Shown: positions 1-11,959, counted from the stretch's first letter. The stretch is 38,760 bases of DNA from Actinomycetes bacterium (GCA_024225275.1 JAAEMS010000091.1:1-38760); one strand, 5' to 3'. Numbers and translations: made by a program. Notes: a model not told the origin generated them from the sequence alone.

Positions 1-173
1 ATGAGCCGCACGACGCGAAGCTCGAAGGCGAGCAGATGAACATGAGCCGCACGACGCGAAGCTCGAAGGCGAGCAGATGAACATGAGCCGCACGACGCGA
101 AGCTCGAAGGCGAGCAGATGAACATGAGCCGCACGACGCGAAGCTCGAAGGCGACCAGATGAACATGAGCCGA
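1..173 (+). repeat. 41-bp tandem repeat ending in the carA start
   Basis: Four head-to-tail 41-bp units start at 1, 42, 83 and 124, and the first eight bases of a fifth unit begin at 165, inside carA. Units 1-3 are identical. Unit 4 differs by one base (G to C at 155). Each unit carries an AAGG Shine-Dalgarno-like core followed by ATGAACATGAGCCG, the same string that opens carA, so the array looks like repeated duplication of the carA initiation region. The array runs off the left edge, so the true copy number is unknown. A tandem repeat at a sequence end is also where assemblies break, so part of this could be an assembly effect. Confidence 0.95.
36..162 (+). other. Three chained 14-codon minicistrons in the repeat
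   Basis: Each repeat unit contains ATG AAC ATG AGC followed by ten sense codons and a TGA, giving the peptide MNMSRTTRSSKASR (Thr for the last Ser in the final copy). The stop TGA overlaps the ATG of the next unit as ATGA. The frames run 36-80, 77-121 and 118-162, and the last stop overlaps the carA ATG at 159. A ribosome could in principle pass from one to the next and into carA by termination-reinitiation. The peptide is basic and resembles nothing I recognise. Translation is inferred only from start, stop and AAGG spacing. Confidence 0.35.
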
Positions 174-1249
174 CCCATCACCGAGGCCGCGCTGGTGCTG
201 GCCGACGGGACGGTGTTCGAGGGAGAGGCCATCGGTGCCTCGGCCCCGGGAGGGATCGCGACCGGTGAGGTGGTGTTCCACACCACTCTCACCGGCTACC
301 AGGAGGTAATCACCGACCCCTCGTACGCCGGGCAGATCATCACCTTCACCTACCCCCACATCGGGAACTACGGGGTCAACCCCGACGACCACGAATCGCG
401 GCGGCCCTTCTGTCGGGGGTTGGTCGTGCGCGACCTCGCCCGCCGGCGCAGCAACTGGCGCAGCACCGAAGACCTCGATGACTTCCTCGTTCGCACCGGG
501 GTTCCGGGCATTGCCGGCCTCGACACCCGACGGCTCACCCGCCACATCCGCGATGCCGGGGCCCTGCCCGGGGCATTCGGCACGGCATCGGAGACCGAGC
601 TCAAGCAGGCCGCGGCAGACGAGCCCGGCACCGACGGTCTCGACCTGGTCGACACCGTCACCTGCGGCGAGGCCTACACCGTCGGCTCCGGCCCCTTTCG
701 GGTGGTCGCCTACGACTTCGGCATCAAGAGCACGATTCTGGCCCACCTGGGCGAGATCGCGACCATCGAAGTGGTGCCCGCGTCCACCCCGGCCGCCGAG
801 GTCTTGGCCCGCCAGCCCGATGGGGTGTTCCTCTCGAACGGCCCTGGCGACCCCGAACCGCTCACCTACGCCATCGAGAACATCCAGAACCTGTTGGGTG
901 AGGTGCCGGTGTTCGGGATCTGCCTCGGTCACCAGCTGCTCAGCGCCGCCCTGGGTGGGCAGATCTTCAAGCTCCCGTTCGGTCACCATGGAGGCAACCA
1001 CCCGGTGCGCAACCTGGCCACCGGGCAGGTCGAGATCACCAGCCAGAACCACAACTACTGTGTCGACGGGGACTCGATCGCGGGGGCGAACCTCTCCCAC
1101 GTGAACCTCAACGACCAGACGGTCGAGGGCATCCGCTGCACCGACATCGCGGCCTTCAGCGTCCAGTACCACCCCGAGGCGGGGCCCGGTCCCCACGACT
1201 CCCGCTATCTGTTCGCCCAGTTCGCCGACCTCATGAAGGGAACCAACTG

Positions 1250-1250
<1 letters not shown>
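159..1250 (+). CDS. carA: Carbamoyl-phosphate synthase small subunit (glutaminase)
   Basis: This subunit hydrolyses glutamine and passes ammonia to CarB for carbamoyl phosphate, which feeds both UMP and arginine synthesis. The 363-residue length is normal. The N-terminal half is the CarA-specific domain ([13 protein letters not shown] near residues 15-27). The C-terminal half is a class I glutamine amidotransferase with nucleophile Cys255 in GICLGHQ and the His338/Glu340 pair in [11 protein letters not shown] chose ATG 159 because an AAGG core lies about 8 bases upstream; ATG 165 is a weaker alternative. The start overlaps the last stop of the upstream repeat. The stop shares one base with carB, so the two are translationally coupled. 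Confidence 0.97.
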
Positions 1251-4536
<3,286 letters not shown>

Positions 4537-4540
<4 letters not shown>

Positions 4541-5460
4541 CCCCCGACATGACCACGAGGATCGGGTCGATCGAGCTGCCCAACCCGATCATGACCGCGT
4601 CAGGTACGGCCGGGCACGGAGCCGAGCTCAGCCGGTACGTCGAGCTCGACGAGCTGGGAGCCTTGGTCGTGAAGTCCTTGGCCTCGTTTCCGTGGGAAGG
4701 CAATCCGGCGCCCCGCGTACACGCGACCGCGGCGGGCATGATCAACAGTGTCGGGCTCCAGGGGCCCGGAGTGGCCCGCTGGCTCGACGAGGAGCTGCCC
4801 GAGATCCTGCGCCACACCCCACGGGTGGTGGCCTCGATCTGGGGTCGCACGGTCGCTGACTACGCCGAGGCGGCCGCCCTCCTGGCAACAGCCCCGCCAG
4901 AGGTCATCGCCGTTGAGGTCAATGTGAGCTGCCCGAACACCGAGGACCAGAGCCGGATGTTCGCCCACTCGCCCGACGCCACCGGTGAGGTGGTCGAGGC
5001 CACCGAGGTGTGTGGCCGACCCCGCTGGGCCAAGCTCAGCCCCAACACCAGTGAGCTGGTCGAGATCGCGGCCGCCGCTTCCGATGCTGGGGCCGAAGCG
5101 GTCACCATCGCCAACACCCTCCTCGGCCTGGTCATCGATCCGGTCACTCGACGCCCGGTGCTGGGCGCTGGTGGGGGAGGGCTGTCGGGCCCGGCGGTTC
5201 ATCCTGTTGCCGTACGGAAGGTCTTCGACTGCCATGCCGAGCTGCCCGATCTACCCATCATCGGGGTGGGCGGGGTGGCCACCGTGGGTGACGCGGTCGA
5301 GTTCATGCTGGCGGGCGCCAGTGCCGTGCAAGTGGGCACCGCCAGCTTCGCTGATCCGGCCGTGACGGGCCGGTTGGCCCGTGAGATAGCCACCTGGGGT
5401 GCCGAGGCCGGAGTGACCCGGCTCGACGAAGTGGTGGGATCCGCGCACACCGGCTCGTGA
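4537..5460 (+). CDS. pyrD: Dihydroorotate dehydrogenase, class 1 (Cys type)
   Basis: It oxidises dihydroorotate to orotate with FMN. The 307-residue cytosolic barrel has no N-terminal membrane helix. NVSCPN (Cys132) supplies the cysteine base that marks class 1; class 2 enzymes use Ser. [10 protein letters not shown] near the N-terminus and GVGGV plus [11 protein letters not shown] near the C-terminus are FMN-phosphate binding strings of class 1B-like enzymes. It starts at GTG 4537, overlapping the carB stop by 4 bp. Class 1B enzymes normally work with PyrK, an FAD/2Fe-2S subunit, but no pyrK is present here. Class 1 is clear; assignment to 1B rather than another subclass is inference. Confidence 0.92.
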
Positions 5461-5485
5461 CGCGACACCATCGTGTAGTTATCAT
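5457..5485 (+). promoter_or_regulatory. Possible internal promoter for pyrF
   Basis: GTGACG (5457-5462) and TATCAT (5480-5485) are separated by 17 bases. The second element fits the actinobacterial TANNNT -10 pattern and matches TATAAT at five of six positions. It would start transcription near 5491-5493, giving pyrF a supply independent of the carA side. This is the only gap (67 bp) inside the pyr gene run. The evidence is sequence resemblance only. Confidence 0.4.
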
Positions 5486-5495
5486 CCAAACCGAG

Positions 5496-5531
5496 ATGTA
5501 CGTGTTCCCCCCGGAAGGAAGCCACAGATGA
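5496..5531 (+). other. 11-codon upstream ORF overlapping the pyrF start
   Basis: ATG 5496 opens a frame encoding MYVFPPEGSHR whose TGA (5529-5531) overlaps the pyrF ATG as ATGA. It would begin only a few bases after the predicted transcript start. The strong GGAAGGA at 5513-5519 lies inside it and serves pyrF. It may be a coupled leader or chance. Confidence 0.25.
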
Positions 5532-6250
5532 CGGGTACCGACGCCCCGAGCGGGGGACTCGACGACGCCACTCGAGGGCGCATGGCTCTTGCTCTCGATG
5601 TCGACGATCTGGTTGTCGCCATGCGGTTGGCCCGAGGCCTACGCCCCTACTTCGGGGTGGCGAAGGTCGGCCTCGAGCTCTATTCAGCCGTGGGCCCTGA
5701 CGTCATCGGCGCCCTGCTCAACCTCGGCTACGAGGTCTTCCTCGATCTCAAGCTCCACGACATCCCCACCACGGTGGGCAAGTCGTCTCAGGTGCTCGGT
5801 GCCCTGGGCGTGTCGTTTCTCACCCTCCACGCCCACGGCGGCGTGTCCATGCTCCGCGCCGGGGTCGAGGGTCTGGGTGACGGGGCCCGCAACGCCGGCC
5901 TCGAGAACGACCCCATGGCTCTGGCCATCACCGTGCTCACCAGCGACGCCGACGCGCCCCCCCACATTGTGCCCAAGCGGGTCCGGATCGCGGCCGAGGC
6001 CGGCTGCGGCGGCATCGTGTGTGCGTCCGGCGATCTCAAGGACATCCGCGAGTTTGCTCCTCGTTTGACCCGCGTTGTACCCGGTATTCGCGCCGAGGGT
6101 GCCCCCAAGCACGATCAACCCCGAGCGGCCACTCCCCAAGAGGCGTTCGACGCCGGAGCCGACATTCTCGTGGTCGGCCGGGCTGTCACCACCGCCGATG
6201 ATCCACCGGCAGCTGCGGCTGAGCTGTTCGCCGGTGTCGAGCCCAAGTAA
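5528..6250 (+). CDS. pyrF: Orotidine 5'-phosphate decarboxylase
   Basis: PyrF decarboxylates OMP to UMP, the last step of the pathway. The 240-residue barrel contains the substrate Asp in ALDVDD (residue 24), Lys46 in VAKVGLEL and the catalytic DLKLHDIP string (Asp73, Lys75, Asp78). The C-terminal VPGIRAEGA and DILVVGRAVT strings bind the phosphate. This is the standard pyrF group rather than the longer family with different spacing found in mycobacteria. A GGAAGGA Shine-Dalgarno sits 8 bases before ATG 5528, which settles the start. The mihF start follows 9 bases after the stop. Confidence 0.96.
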   Translation: MTGTDAPSGGLDDATRGRMALALDVDDLVVAMRLARGLRPYFGVAKVGLELYSAVGPDVIGALLNLGYEVFLDLKLHDIPTTVGKSSQVLGALGVSFLTLHAHGGVSMLRAGVEGLGDGARNAGLENDPMALAITVLTSDADAPPHIVPKRVRIAAEAGCGGIVCASGDLKDIREFAPRLTRVVPGIRAEGAPKHDQPRAATPQEAFDAGADILVVGRAVTTADDPPAAAAELFAGVEPK

Positions 6251-6259
6251 TCTCGGATC

Positions 6260-6580
6260 ATGGCTCAGCCCCCGAAACTCACCGACGAACAACGGGCGGC
6301 CGCCCTCGAGGCCGCAGCCAAGGCCCGGCGGATCCGGGCTGAGGTGAAAGAGCGGTTGAAGATGGGCTCGGTCTCCCTGCCCCAGCTGCTCGAGAAGGCC
6401 GACTCAGACGAGATCCTGGCCAAGCTGAAGGTGCTCAGCGTGCTCGAATCCCTACCCGGGGTCGGCAAGGTGTCGGCCCGTCGCCTCATGGAGGAGATGG
6501 GTATCGCCGAGTCGCGCCGGCTCAAGGGCCTGGGTACCAACCAGCGAGCCGGACTGGTCGAGCGGTTCCCGGGGACCTGA
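6260..6580 (+). CDS. mihF: Actinobacterial integration host factor (mIHF)
   Basis: This is a 106-residue nucleoid protein of the mIHF family, which binds and bends DNA in actinobacteria and is unrelated to the proteobacterial IHF. The first 60 residues are basic and helical. The C-terminal half carries the helix-two-turn-helix DNA-binding core, [18 protein letters not shown], followed by RRLKGLG. Its place between pyrF and gmk is the conserved actinobacterial location and supports the call. ATG 6260 is the first start after the pyrF stop. gmk follows 4 bases downstream, so the two are probably co-transcribed. Confidence 0.93.
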   Translation: MAQPPKLTDEQRAAALEAAAKARRIRAEVKERLKMGSVSLPQLLEKADSDEILAKLKVLSVLESLPGVGKVSARRLMEEMGIAESRRLKGLGTNQRAGLVERFPGT

Positions 6581-6584
6581 TCGG

Positions 6585-7130
6585 GTGATCATCGTCGTCT
6601 CCGGCCCGGGGGGCGTCGGCAAAGGCACCGTTGTCGACCGCTTGCTCGAGGTCGATGACCGGTTGTGGCTCAGCCGATCCTGGACAACCCGACCCCAGCG
6701 GCCCGGAGAGGCCGACGACGCATACGTCTGGGTGGACAAGGAACAGTTCGTCACCCACCAGGAGGCCGGCGGCTTCCTCGAATGGGCCGAATTCCTGGGC
6801 AACTTCTACGGCACCCCCCTGCCTGATCCACCCGTCGGCGTCGACATCGTGCTCGAGATCGATGTTCAGGGGGCCCGCCAGGTCGTGGCCCGCGACGCCG
6901 ACGTGGTGCTGGTGTTCCTCGAGCCGCCCTCCACCACCGAGCAGGAGAGACGGCTGCGGGCCCGGGGCGACGCCGAAGACAAGGTCCAGGCCCGGCTCGA
7001 GAAGGCTCGTGACGAACGTACCGCCGGGGCTGAGCTCGGGGCCCATGTGATCGTCAACGACGACCTCGAACACACCGTGAGCGAGCTGGCCGACTACATC
7101 GGTACAGAGCGCCGGAGGCGTGGGGCCTGA
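6585..7130 (+). CDS. gmk: Guanylate kinase
   Basis: Gmk phosphorylates GMP and dGMP to the diphosphates. The 181-residue protein begins directly with the P-loop GPGGVGKGT (residues 7-15). It retains the GMP-binding region ([13 protein letters not shown], then [16 protein letters not shown]) and the Arg-rich lid near [17 protein letters not shown]. The GTG start at 6585 leaves only 6 residues before the P-loop, a short but usual form. The P-loop ending in GKGT rather than GKST is slightly unusual for a guanylate kinase, but the rest of the fold is diagnostic. Confidence 0.93.
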   Translation: MIIVVSGPGGVGKGTVVDRLLEVDDRLWLSRSWTTRPQRPGEADDAYVWVDKEQFVTHQEAGGFLEWAEFLGNFYGTPLPDPPVGVDIVLEIDVQGARQVVARDADVVLVFLEPPSTTEQERRLRARGDAEDKVQARLEKARDERTAGAELGAHVIVNDDLEHTVSELADYIGTERRRRGA

Positions 7131-7256
7131 GCGGCCCTCGCCGTAGGCGGGTGAGCGGGGAGACAGGACGTCGGAAAGGAGGCTGAACGAGAGCACAATT
7201 CCGTCCGATTCCGCTGATAGCGTGAATACCTGGTTCTGCGAAGCCTTGGAGGCTTG
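7131..7256 (+). other. gmk-rpoZ gap with hairpin and unused Shine-Dalgarno
   Basis: This 126-bp spacer holds a short GC hairpin (CTCGCC 7137-7142 against GGCGGG 7146-7151, loop GTA) that could slow or stop transcription from gmk. It also has a perfect ribosome-binding string AAAGGAGG at 7175-7182 with no ATG, GTG or TTG within the usual distance downstream. GGAGG at 7248-7252 belongs to rpoZ. I found no convincing small gene and no clear promoter. Confidence 0.35.
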
Positions 7257-7556
7257 ATGGCGTCGTCCCACGACACGATGATGTACCCCCTGACCGAGGA
7301 TCTTCTGTCCCGTACCGGGTCGAAGTTCCGCCTGGTCACGCTCGCCGCGTCGCGGGCCCGGGCCATCAACTCGTACTTCGGTCAGCTGGGCGAGGGGCTG
7401 GGCTCCTCGGTGCCGCCTCAGGTCACCTCGGTGGCCCGCAAGCCCCTGTCGATTGCTTTCGAGGAGATCGCCGCCGACAAGATCGTCGGAGTGGACCGCG
7501 AAGACCTGCCGGAGCCTGAGTCCGAGGACATCGACCCTCCAGCCGAGGGCGACTGA
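7257..7556 (+). CDS. rpoZ: RNA polymerase omega subunit
   Basis: Omega helps fold and attach the beta-prime subunit of RNA polymerase. The 99-residue protein contains the family core: LLSRTGSKFRLVTLAASRARAIN near residues 15-37, then a P..VTSVARKPLSIAFEEIAADKI segment and an acidic tail. ATG 7257 is preferred over the in-frame TTG at 7254 because GGAGG (7248-7252) is 4 bases from the ATG but only 1 from the TTG. The order gmk-rpoZ-coaBC is the usual bacterial one. Confidence 0.94.
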   Translation: MASSHDTMMYPLTEDLLSRTGSKFRLVTLAASRARAINSYFGQLGEGLGSSVPPQVTSVARKPLSIAFEEIAADKIVGVDREDLPEPESEDIDPPAEGD

Positions 7557-7563
7557 GCCCAAC

Positions 7564-7582
7564 CGGCCCTATGAACGGGCCG
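7564..7582 (+). terminator. Small GC hairpin between rpoZ and coaBC
   Basis: CGGCCC (7564-7569) and GGGCCG (7577-7582) form a 6-bp perfect stem with loop TATGAAC. There is no T-run, so it may be only an attenuating or RNA-processing structure within the operon. Confidence 0.25.
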
Positions 7583-7601
7583 TTGTCGGGGCCCACCGGG
7601 C

Positions 7602-8840
7602 ATGAGCGCCGAAACACCATCTCCTGAGTCCCGCGGCGCCCGTATCGTTCTGGGCGTCACCGGTGGAATCGCGGCCTACAAGGCCATCGAGGTCTGTCGC
7701 CGCCTGGTCGACGCCGGCCACCATGTGGTGCCCGTCCTCACCGAAGGGGCCCGCCGTTTCGTGGGCGAGACCACCTTCTCGGCTCTGGCGTCGGAGAAGG
7801 TGCAGAGCTCCCTGTGGGACGAAGCCAGTCCTATTCCTCACACCCTGCTCGGTCAGAGCGCCGATCTCATCCTGGTCTGCCCGGCCACGGCCCGGCTGCT
7901 CAGCGACCTGCGCACCGGCCGCTCCGAGGACCTCCTCACCGCCACCCTCATCGCCACCCGGGCACCGGTCCTGGTCTGCCCGGCCATGCACACCGAGATG
8001 TGGGAGCACCCCTCGGTGCAGGACAACCTGGCGGTGCTGGCCCAACGCGGCGTCCACATCGTTCCCCCTGAAGAAGGCCGTCTCGCCGGCGGTGATAGTG
8101 GGGCCGGCCGTTTGGCCGCACCGGCCACCGTGGTCCAAGCCGTACACGATGTGCTCGGTGCCGCGTCAGGGGCTGCCGACATGGTTGGCTCCAAGGTGGT
8201 GGTGACCGCCGGGGGCACCCGCGAGCCCATCGATCCAGTGCGCTACGTCGGCAACCGCTCATCGGGGCGCCAGGGCTACGCCTTCGCGGTCGAGGCCCGG
8301 GCCCGAGGGGCTGAGGTCACCGTTGTGGGCACTGTCGCCCCTCCCCCGGAGTGGACTGCCCTGCTCGGCGGCGTCGAGATCGTACGGGTCGAGACGGCCG
8401 CCGAGATGGAGCAGGCCACCACGGCGGCCGCGGCCGGTGCCGACATGGTGGTCATGGCCGCAGCCGTGGCGGACTTCCGGCCCGCTGACCCGGCCGACCA
8501 GAAGATCAAGAAGGCCCACCTGACCGACGACGCCCCCGAGGTTCTGCTCGAGCGGACCCCAGACATCCTGGCTGGCCTCGGTGCCCACAAGCCGGACGGC
8601 CAGATCCTGATCGGCTTCGCAGCCGAAACAAGCGATGTCCGCCAGAACGCGAACGCCAAACTCCGGGCCAAGAACGCCGATCTGATAGTGGCGAACGATG
8701 TTTCGGCCCCCGGGGTCGGGTTCGAACACACCACCAACGCGGTGGTCGTTCTCGGCCCCGACGGCCTGGCCGTAGAGATCCCCCTGACCGACAAAAGGGC
8801 CGTCGCACGAGCCGTGCTCGATGTGGCACAGTCCCTATAG
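7602..8840 (+). CDS. coaBC: Bifunctional CoaC/CoaB of CoA synthesis
   Basis: CoaB joins cysteine to 4'-phosphopantothenate using CTP, and CoaC decarboxylates the product to phosphopantetheine with FMN. Residues 1 to about 185 form the CoaC flavoprotein half (GVTGGIAAYKA, PHTLLGQ with the active-site His, CPATARLL, PAMHTEMW). Residues from about 190 form the CoaB half (VTAGGTREPIDPVRYVGNRS, AAAVADFRP, KIKK). The usual PAMN motif reads PAMH and the ACGDxGxGR flap reads AGGDSGAGR; as I recall, the mycobacterial enzyme has similar changes, so this is probably lineage-normal. The 412-residue length is standard. The Shine-Dalgarno is weak. Confidence 0.95.
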   Translation: MSAETPSPESRGARIVLGVTGGIAAYKAIEVCRRLVDAGHHVVPVLTEGARRFVGETTFSALASEKVQSSLWDEASPIPHTLLGQSADLILVCPATARLLSDLRTGRSEDLLTATLIATRAPVLVCPAMHTEMWEHPSVQDNLAVLAQRGVHIVPPEEGRLAGGDSGAGRLAAPATVVQAVHDVLGAASGAADMVGSKVVVTAGGTREPIDPVRYVGNRSSGRQGYAFAVEARARGAEVTVVGTVAPPPEWTALLGGVEIVRVETAAEMEQATTAAAAGADMVVMAAAVADFRPADPADQKIKKAHLTDDAPEVLLERTPDILAGLGAHKPDGQILIGFAAETSDVRQNANAKLRAKNADLIVANDVSAPGVGFEHTTNAVVVLGPDGLAVEIPLTDKRAVARAVLDVAQSL

Positions 8841-8864
8841 CCCACCAACGAGGAGCCCCCGCCC

Positions 8865-10064
8865 GTGAGCAAGTGGACCTTCACATCCGAGTCAGTGACC
8901 GAGGGCCATCCCGACAAGATGGCCGACCAGATCAGCGACTCGATTCTCGACGCTCTGCTCGACCAGGACCCGGCCAGCCGGGTGGCCTGCGAGACCTTCG
9001 TGACCACCGGCCTGGCCATCGTCGGTGGTGAGATCACCACCCAGGCCTATGTCGACATTCCCGGTGTGGTGCGCGACACCATCAACGAGATCGGCTACAA
9101 CCGCGAGTCCTACGGCTACGACGGCAACACCTGCGGCGTGATGGTGGCCATCGACGAACAGTCACCGGACATCGCCCAGGGCGTCGACTCCTCCGAAGAG
9201 GTCCGCGGCGGTACCTCGGGCGAAGAGGACGAGCTCGACAAACAGGGCGCCGGCGACCAGGGAATGATGTTCGGCTACGCGTGCGACGAGACACCCGAGC
9301 TGATGCCTCTACCCATCCACATCGCCCACCGCATGGCCGAACGACTGGCCGAGGTCCGCAAGGCCGGCACCGTTCCCTACCTGCGCCCCGACGGCAAGAC
9401 CCAAGTCACCTTTGCCTACGAAGACAACAAACCGGTGCGGCTCGAAGCGGTGCTGGTCAGCACCCAGCACGATGACGGCATCGATCGTGACAACATGATC
9501 CGCCCCGACCTGATCGAGAACGTGATCCGCCCGGTCGTGCCCGAGGAGTTCGCCGACGACGACTACGACGTCTACGTGAACCCCACCGGCCGCTTCGTGA
9601 TCGGTGGTCCGGTGGGCGATGCCGGCCTCACCGGTCGCAAGATCATCGTCGACACCTATGGTGGTATGGCCCGCCACGGGGGCGGTGCCTTCTCGGGCAA
9701 GGACCCGTCCAAGGTCGACCGCTCCGCCGCCTATGCGGCCCGCTGGGTGGCCAAGAACGTGGTGGCCGCTGGCGCCGCCACCCGCTGCGAGATCCAGGTG
9801 GCCTACGCCATCGGTATGGCCCAGCCCATGTCGATCCTGGTAGAGACCTTCGGCACCGAGACCGTCGACCGCAACAAGATCGAGGCTGCTGTGCGCGAGG
9901 TCTTCGACCTCCGTCCTGGAGCCATCCTGCGCGACCTCGACCTACGTCGGCCCATCTATGAGCGCACCGCCGCCTACGGCCATTTCGGACGCTCCGATGG
10001 CAAGGGCTTCACGTGGGAGAACACCGACCGCGTCGATGCCCTCAAGTCCGCCCTGGGACTCTGA
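8865..10064 (+). CDS. metK: S-adenosylmethionine synthetase
   Basis: MetK condenses ATP and methionine to SAM, the methyl donor for the several methyltransferases nearby. The 399-residue protein has all signatures: [11 protein letters not shown] near the N-terminus, [23 protein letters not shown], and the glycine-rich [21 protein letters not shown] followed by [17 protein letters not shown]. The GTG start at 8865 has GAGGAG upstream and places GHPDK at the usual position. It lies 24 bp after coaBC and is probably in the same transcript. Confidence 0.97.
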   Translation: MSKWTFTSESVTEGHPDKMADQISDSILDALLDQDPASRVACETFVTTGLAIVGGEITTQAYVDIPGVVRDTINEIGYNRESYGYDGNTCGVMVAIDEQSPDIAQGVDSSEEVRGGTSGEEDELDKQGAGDQGMMFGYACDETPELMPLPIHIAHRMAERLAEVRKAGTVPYLRPDGKTQVTFAYEDNKPVRLEAVLVSTQHDDGIDRDNMIRPDLIENVIRPVVPEEFADDDYDVYVNPTGRFVIGGPVGDAGLTGRKIIVDTYGGMARHGGGAFSGKDPSKVDRSAAYAARWVAKNVVAAGAATRCEIQVAYAIGMAQPMSILVETFGTETVDRNKIEAAVREVFDLRPGAILRDLDLRRPIYERTAAYGHFGRSDGKGFTWENTDRVDALKSALGL

Positions 10065-10143
10065 GGCTGAGAGAGCCGGCCGGTGGCCGCCAACAGTGCG
10101 GATTGCTCAAGGGCCCGTGAACGCCGGCGAACAAGAGCGGGAG

Positions 10144-11895
10144 ATGATGCCCGCAGGCAAGCCCTCGAGTCATAGGGTCGTCCGGGTCCTGCCCGACGTT
10201 CCCGCCATCGACAAGCTCTTCGATTACGTCGTGCCCGACCGAATCGATCCCGACACGGTCACGGTGGGAACCATGGTGCGCATTGAGCTCCACGGCCGCC
10301 GGGTCGGTGGCTGGGTGGTGGCCGACAGGGTCGAACCACCACCGGGCGTCGAGCTCAAGCCCGTGGCCAAGGTCACCGGCTACGGCCCGACCCCCGATGT
10401 CATCGACCTGGCCCGTTGGGCTGCCCACCGGTGGTACGGCCGCGTGGCCACTCTGCTCACCACCGCCTCGCCGCCTCGGGCGGTGGTCGGCTTGCCCACC
10501 CCAGAAGTGGCCTCATCCATGGTGGCCCAGGGGCTACCCGACGAGCTGATCGACGGCGCCTTCGATGGCGGCACCCGGGTGATCCAGCTGCCGCCCGGCG
10601 ACGACGTCTACGGCCTGTGCTTGGCCGCGGTGGCCCGCGGCAACGCGCTCATCGTCGCCCCCAGCGTGGCCGAGGCTCGACACCTTCGGCTGCGCCTACG
10701 CCGGTCGGGGGTGGCCGCCAGCCTGGTCCCCGACGAGTGGGCCCGCGCCGCGGTGGGGGGCACGGTGATCGGTGCGCGTGCGTCCGTGTTCGCCCCGGTC
10801 GACGACCTGGCGGCCGTGCTGGTCATCGACGAGCACGATGAGGTCCACCAGGAAGAACGGATGCCCACCTGGAATGCCCGCGACGTAGCGGTCGAGCGGG
10901 CTCGCCGGGCTGGGGTTCCCTGTGTTCTGGTGTCGCCCGCCCCATCGCTGGAGGCCCGAGAGCACGGCTCGGTCGCGGGCCCGTCCCGCCGGCGCGAGCG
11001 CGACGGGTGGCCCCTCGTCGAGGTCATAGACCGGCGCGCCGACGACCCCACCCGTGGTGGTTTGTTCCCCGAGAAGCTGGTGCCGTGGCTCCGCCGCGAG
11101 GGACGGGTGGTGTGCGTGCTCAACCGCACCGGCCGATCCCGACTCCTGGCTTGTGCCCGTTGCGGCGAGCTGGTCCGATCCAGCGACGGCCGCGAGCCCA
11201 TGGTCATGGTCGACCAGGATCTGGTCGCCCCCCGCTCGGGGGAGAGCCGTCCGTCGGTCTGTGCCGAGTGCGGCGCCACGGCCCTGAAGAACCTGCGCTT
11301 GGGGATCACCCGCGCTCGTGAGGAGCTCGAGGCCCTGCTGGGCGAGCAGGTGGTCGAGGTGTCGGGGGCCACCGCCGGGTCCGATCTACCCGAGGCCCGG
11401 GTCTACATCGGTACCGAGGCGGTCTTGCACCAGGTCCCCGATGCGGCGGTCGTGGCGTTCCTCGACTTCGACCAGGAGCTTCTGGCTCCTCGCTACCGAG
11501 CCGGCGAACAGGCATTGGGCCTCATCGTGCGCGCCGCCCGGCTGTTGGGTGGGCGCCAGCAGGGGGGTCGCCTGGTGGTGCTGACCCGTCAGCCCCGCCA
11601 TGTGGTCATACAAGCGGCCCTGCACGCCGATCCCTCCCGGGTGGCCGCCTCCGAAGCCGAGACTCGCCGGCTCCTCGGCCTTCCCCCGTTTGGGGTCATG
11701 GCTCAGGTGTCGGGAGCGTCGGGGCCGTCGTTCATCGAGGCCCTCGGTTCACCTCTGGGTGTCGAGGTCCAGGGCCCGTCAGACGACGCCTGGCTTCTCC
11801 GGGCCCCCGACCACGCCACCCTGGCCGACGCCCTCGCGGCAGTACGCCGCCCGTCAGGTCGCTTCCGGGTGGAGGTTGACCCCCTCCGGGTTTGA
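10144..11895 (+). CDS. priA: Degenerate primosomal protein PriA (no helicase motifs)
   Basis: PriA recognises stalled forks and reloads the replisome. The 583-residue product keeps the N-terminal DNA-binding domain (VVRVLPDVPAIDKLFDYVVP, then GTMVRIELHGRRVGGWVV) and the C-terminal domain. The Walker A site (GxTGSGKT in active enzymes) is replaced by PPGDDVYGLC. The DEEH box survives as VIDEHDEVHQEE. Only four of the eight zinc cysteines remain (CARC near 11152, CAEC near 11261). ATPase activity is therefore unlikely; from memory, actinobacterial PriA proteins are often degenerate like this. ATG 10144 is preferred; GTG 10117 in the same frame is possible. Confidence 0.85.
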   Translation: MMPAGKPSSHRVVRVLPDVPAIDKLFDYVVPDRIDPDTVTVGTMVRIELHGRRVGGWVVADRVEPPPGVELKPVAKVTGYGPTPDVIDLARWAAHRWYGRVATLLTTASPPRAVVGLPTPEVASSMVAQGLPDELIDGAFDGGTRVIQLPPGDDVYGLCLAAVARGNALIVAPSVAEARHLRLRLRRSGVAASLVPDEWARAAVGGTVIGARASVFAPVDDLAAVLVIDEHDEVHQEERMPTWNARDVAVERARRAGVPCVLVSPAPSLEAREHGSVAGPSRRRERDGWPLVEVIDRRADDPTRGGLFPEKLVPWLRREGRVVCVLNRTGRSRLLACARCGELVRSSDGREPMVMVDQDLVAPRSGESRPSVCAECGATALKNLRLGITRAREELEALLGEQVVEVSGATAGSDLPEARVYIGTEAVLHQVPDAAVVAFLDFDQELLAPRYRAGEQALGLIVRAARLLGGRQQGGRLVVLTRQPRHVVIQAALHADPSRVAASEAETRRLLGLPPFGVMAQVSGASGPSFIEALGSPLGVEVQGPSDDAWLLRAPDHATLADALAAVRRPSGRFRVEVDPLRV

Positions 11896-11910
11896 CCCCC
11901 AACTCCCTGC

Positions 11911-11959
11911 GAAATCTGTGGGGTAGGGGTGATCAGATCACCCCTACCACACAGATTTC
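11911..11959. terminator. 23-bp stem terminator between convergent genes
   Basis: Arms 11911-11933 and 11937-11959 pair over 23 positions with a single mismatch and a 3-base loop (CAG). The hairpin sits between the priA stop (11895) and the stop codon of the minus-strand methyltransferase gene, which lies in the right arm. It has no T-run. Its position and symmetry indicate a shared two-way terminator of the stem-only kind common in high-GC actinobacteria. Confidence 0.8.

Noticed and set aside
10077..10089. CGGCC/GGCCG hairpin after metK
   Set aside because: Only 5 bp in GC-rich DNA with no T-run; not distinguishable from chance.
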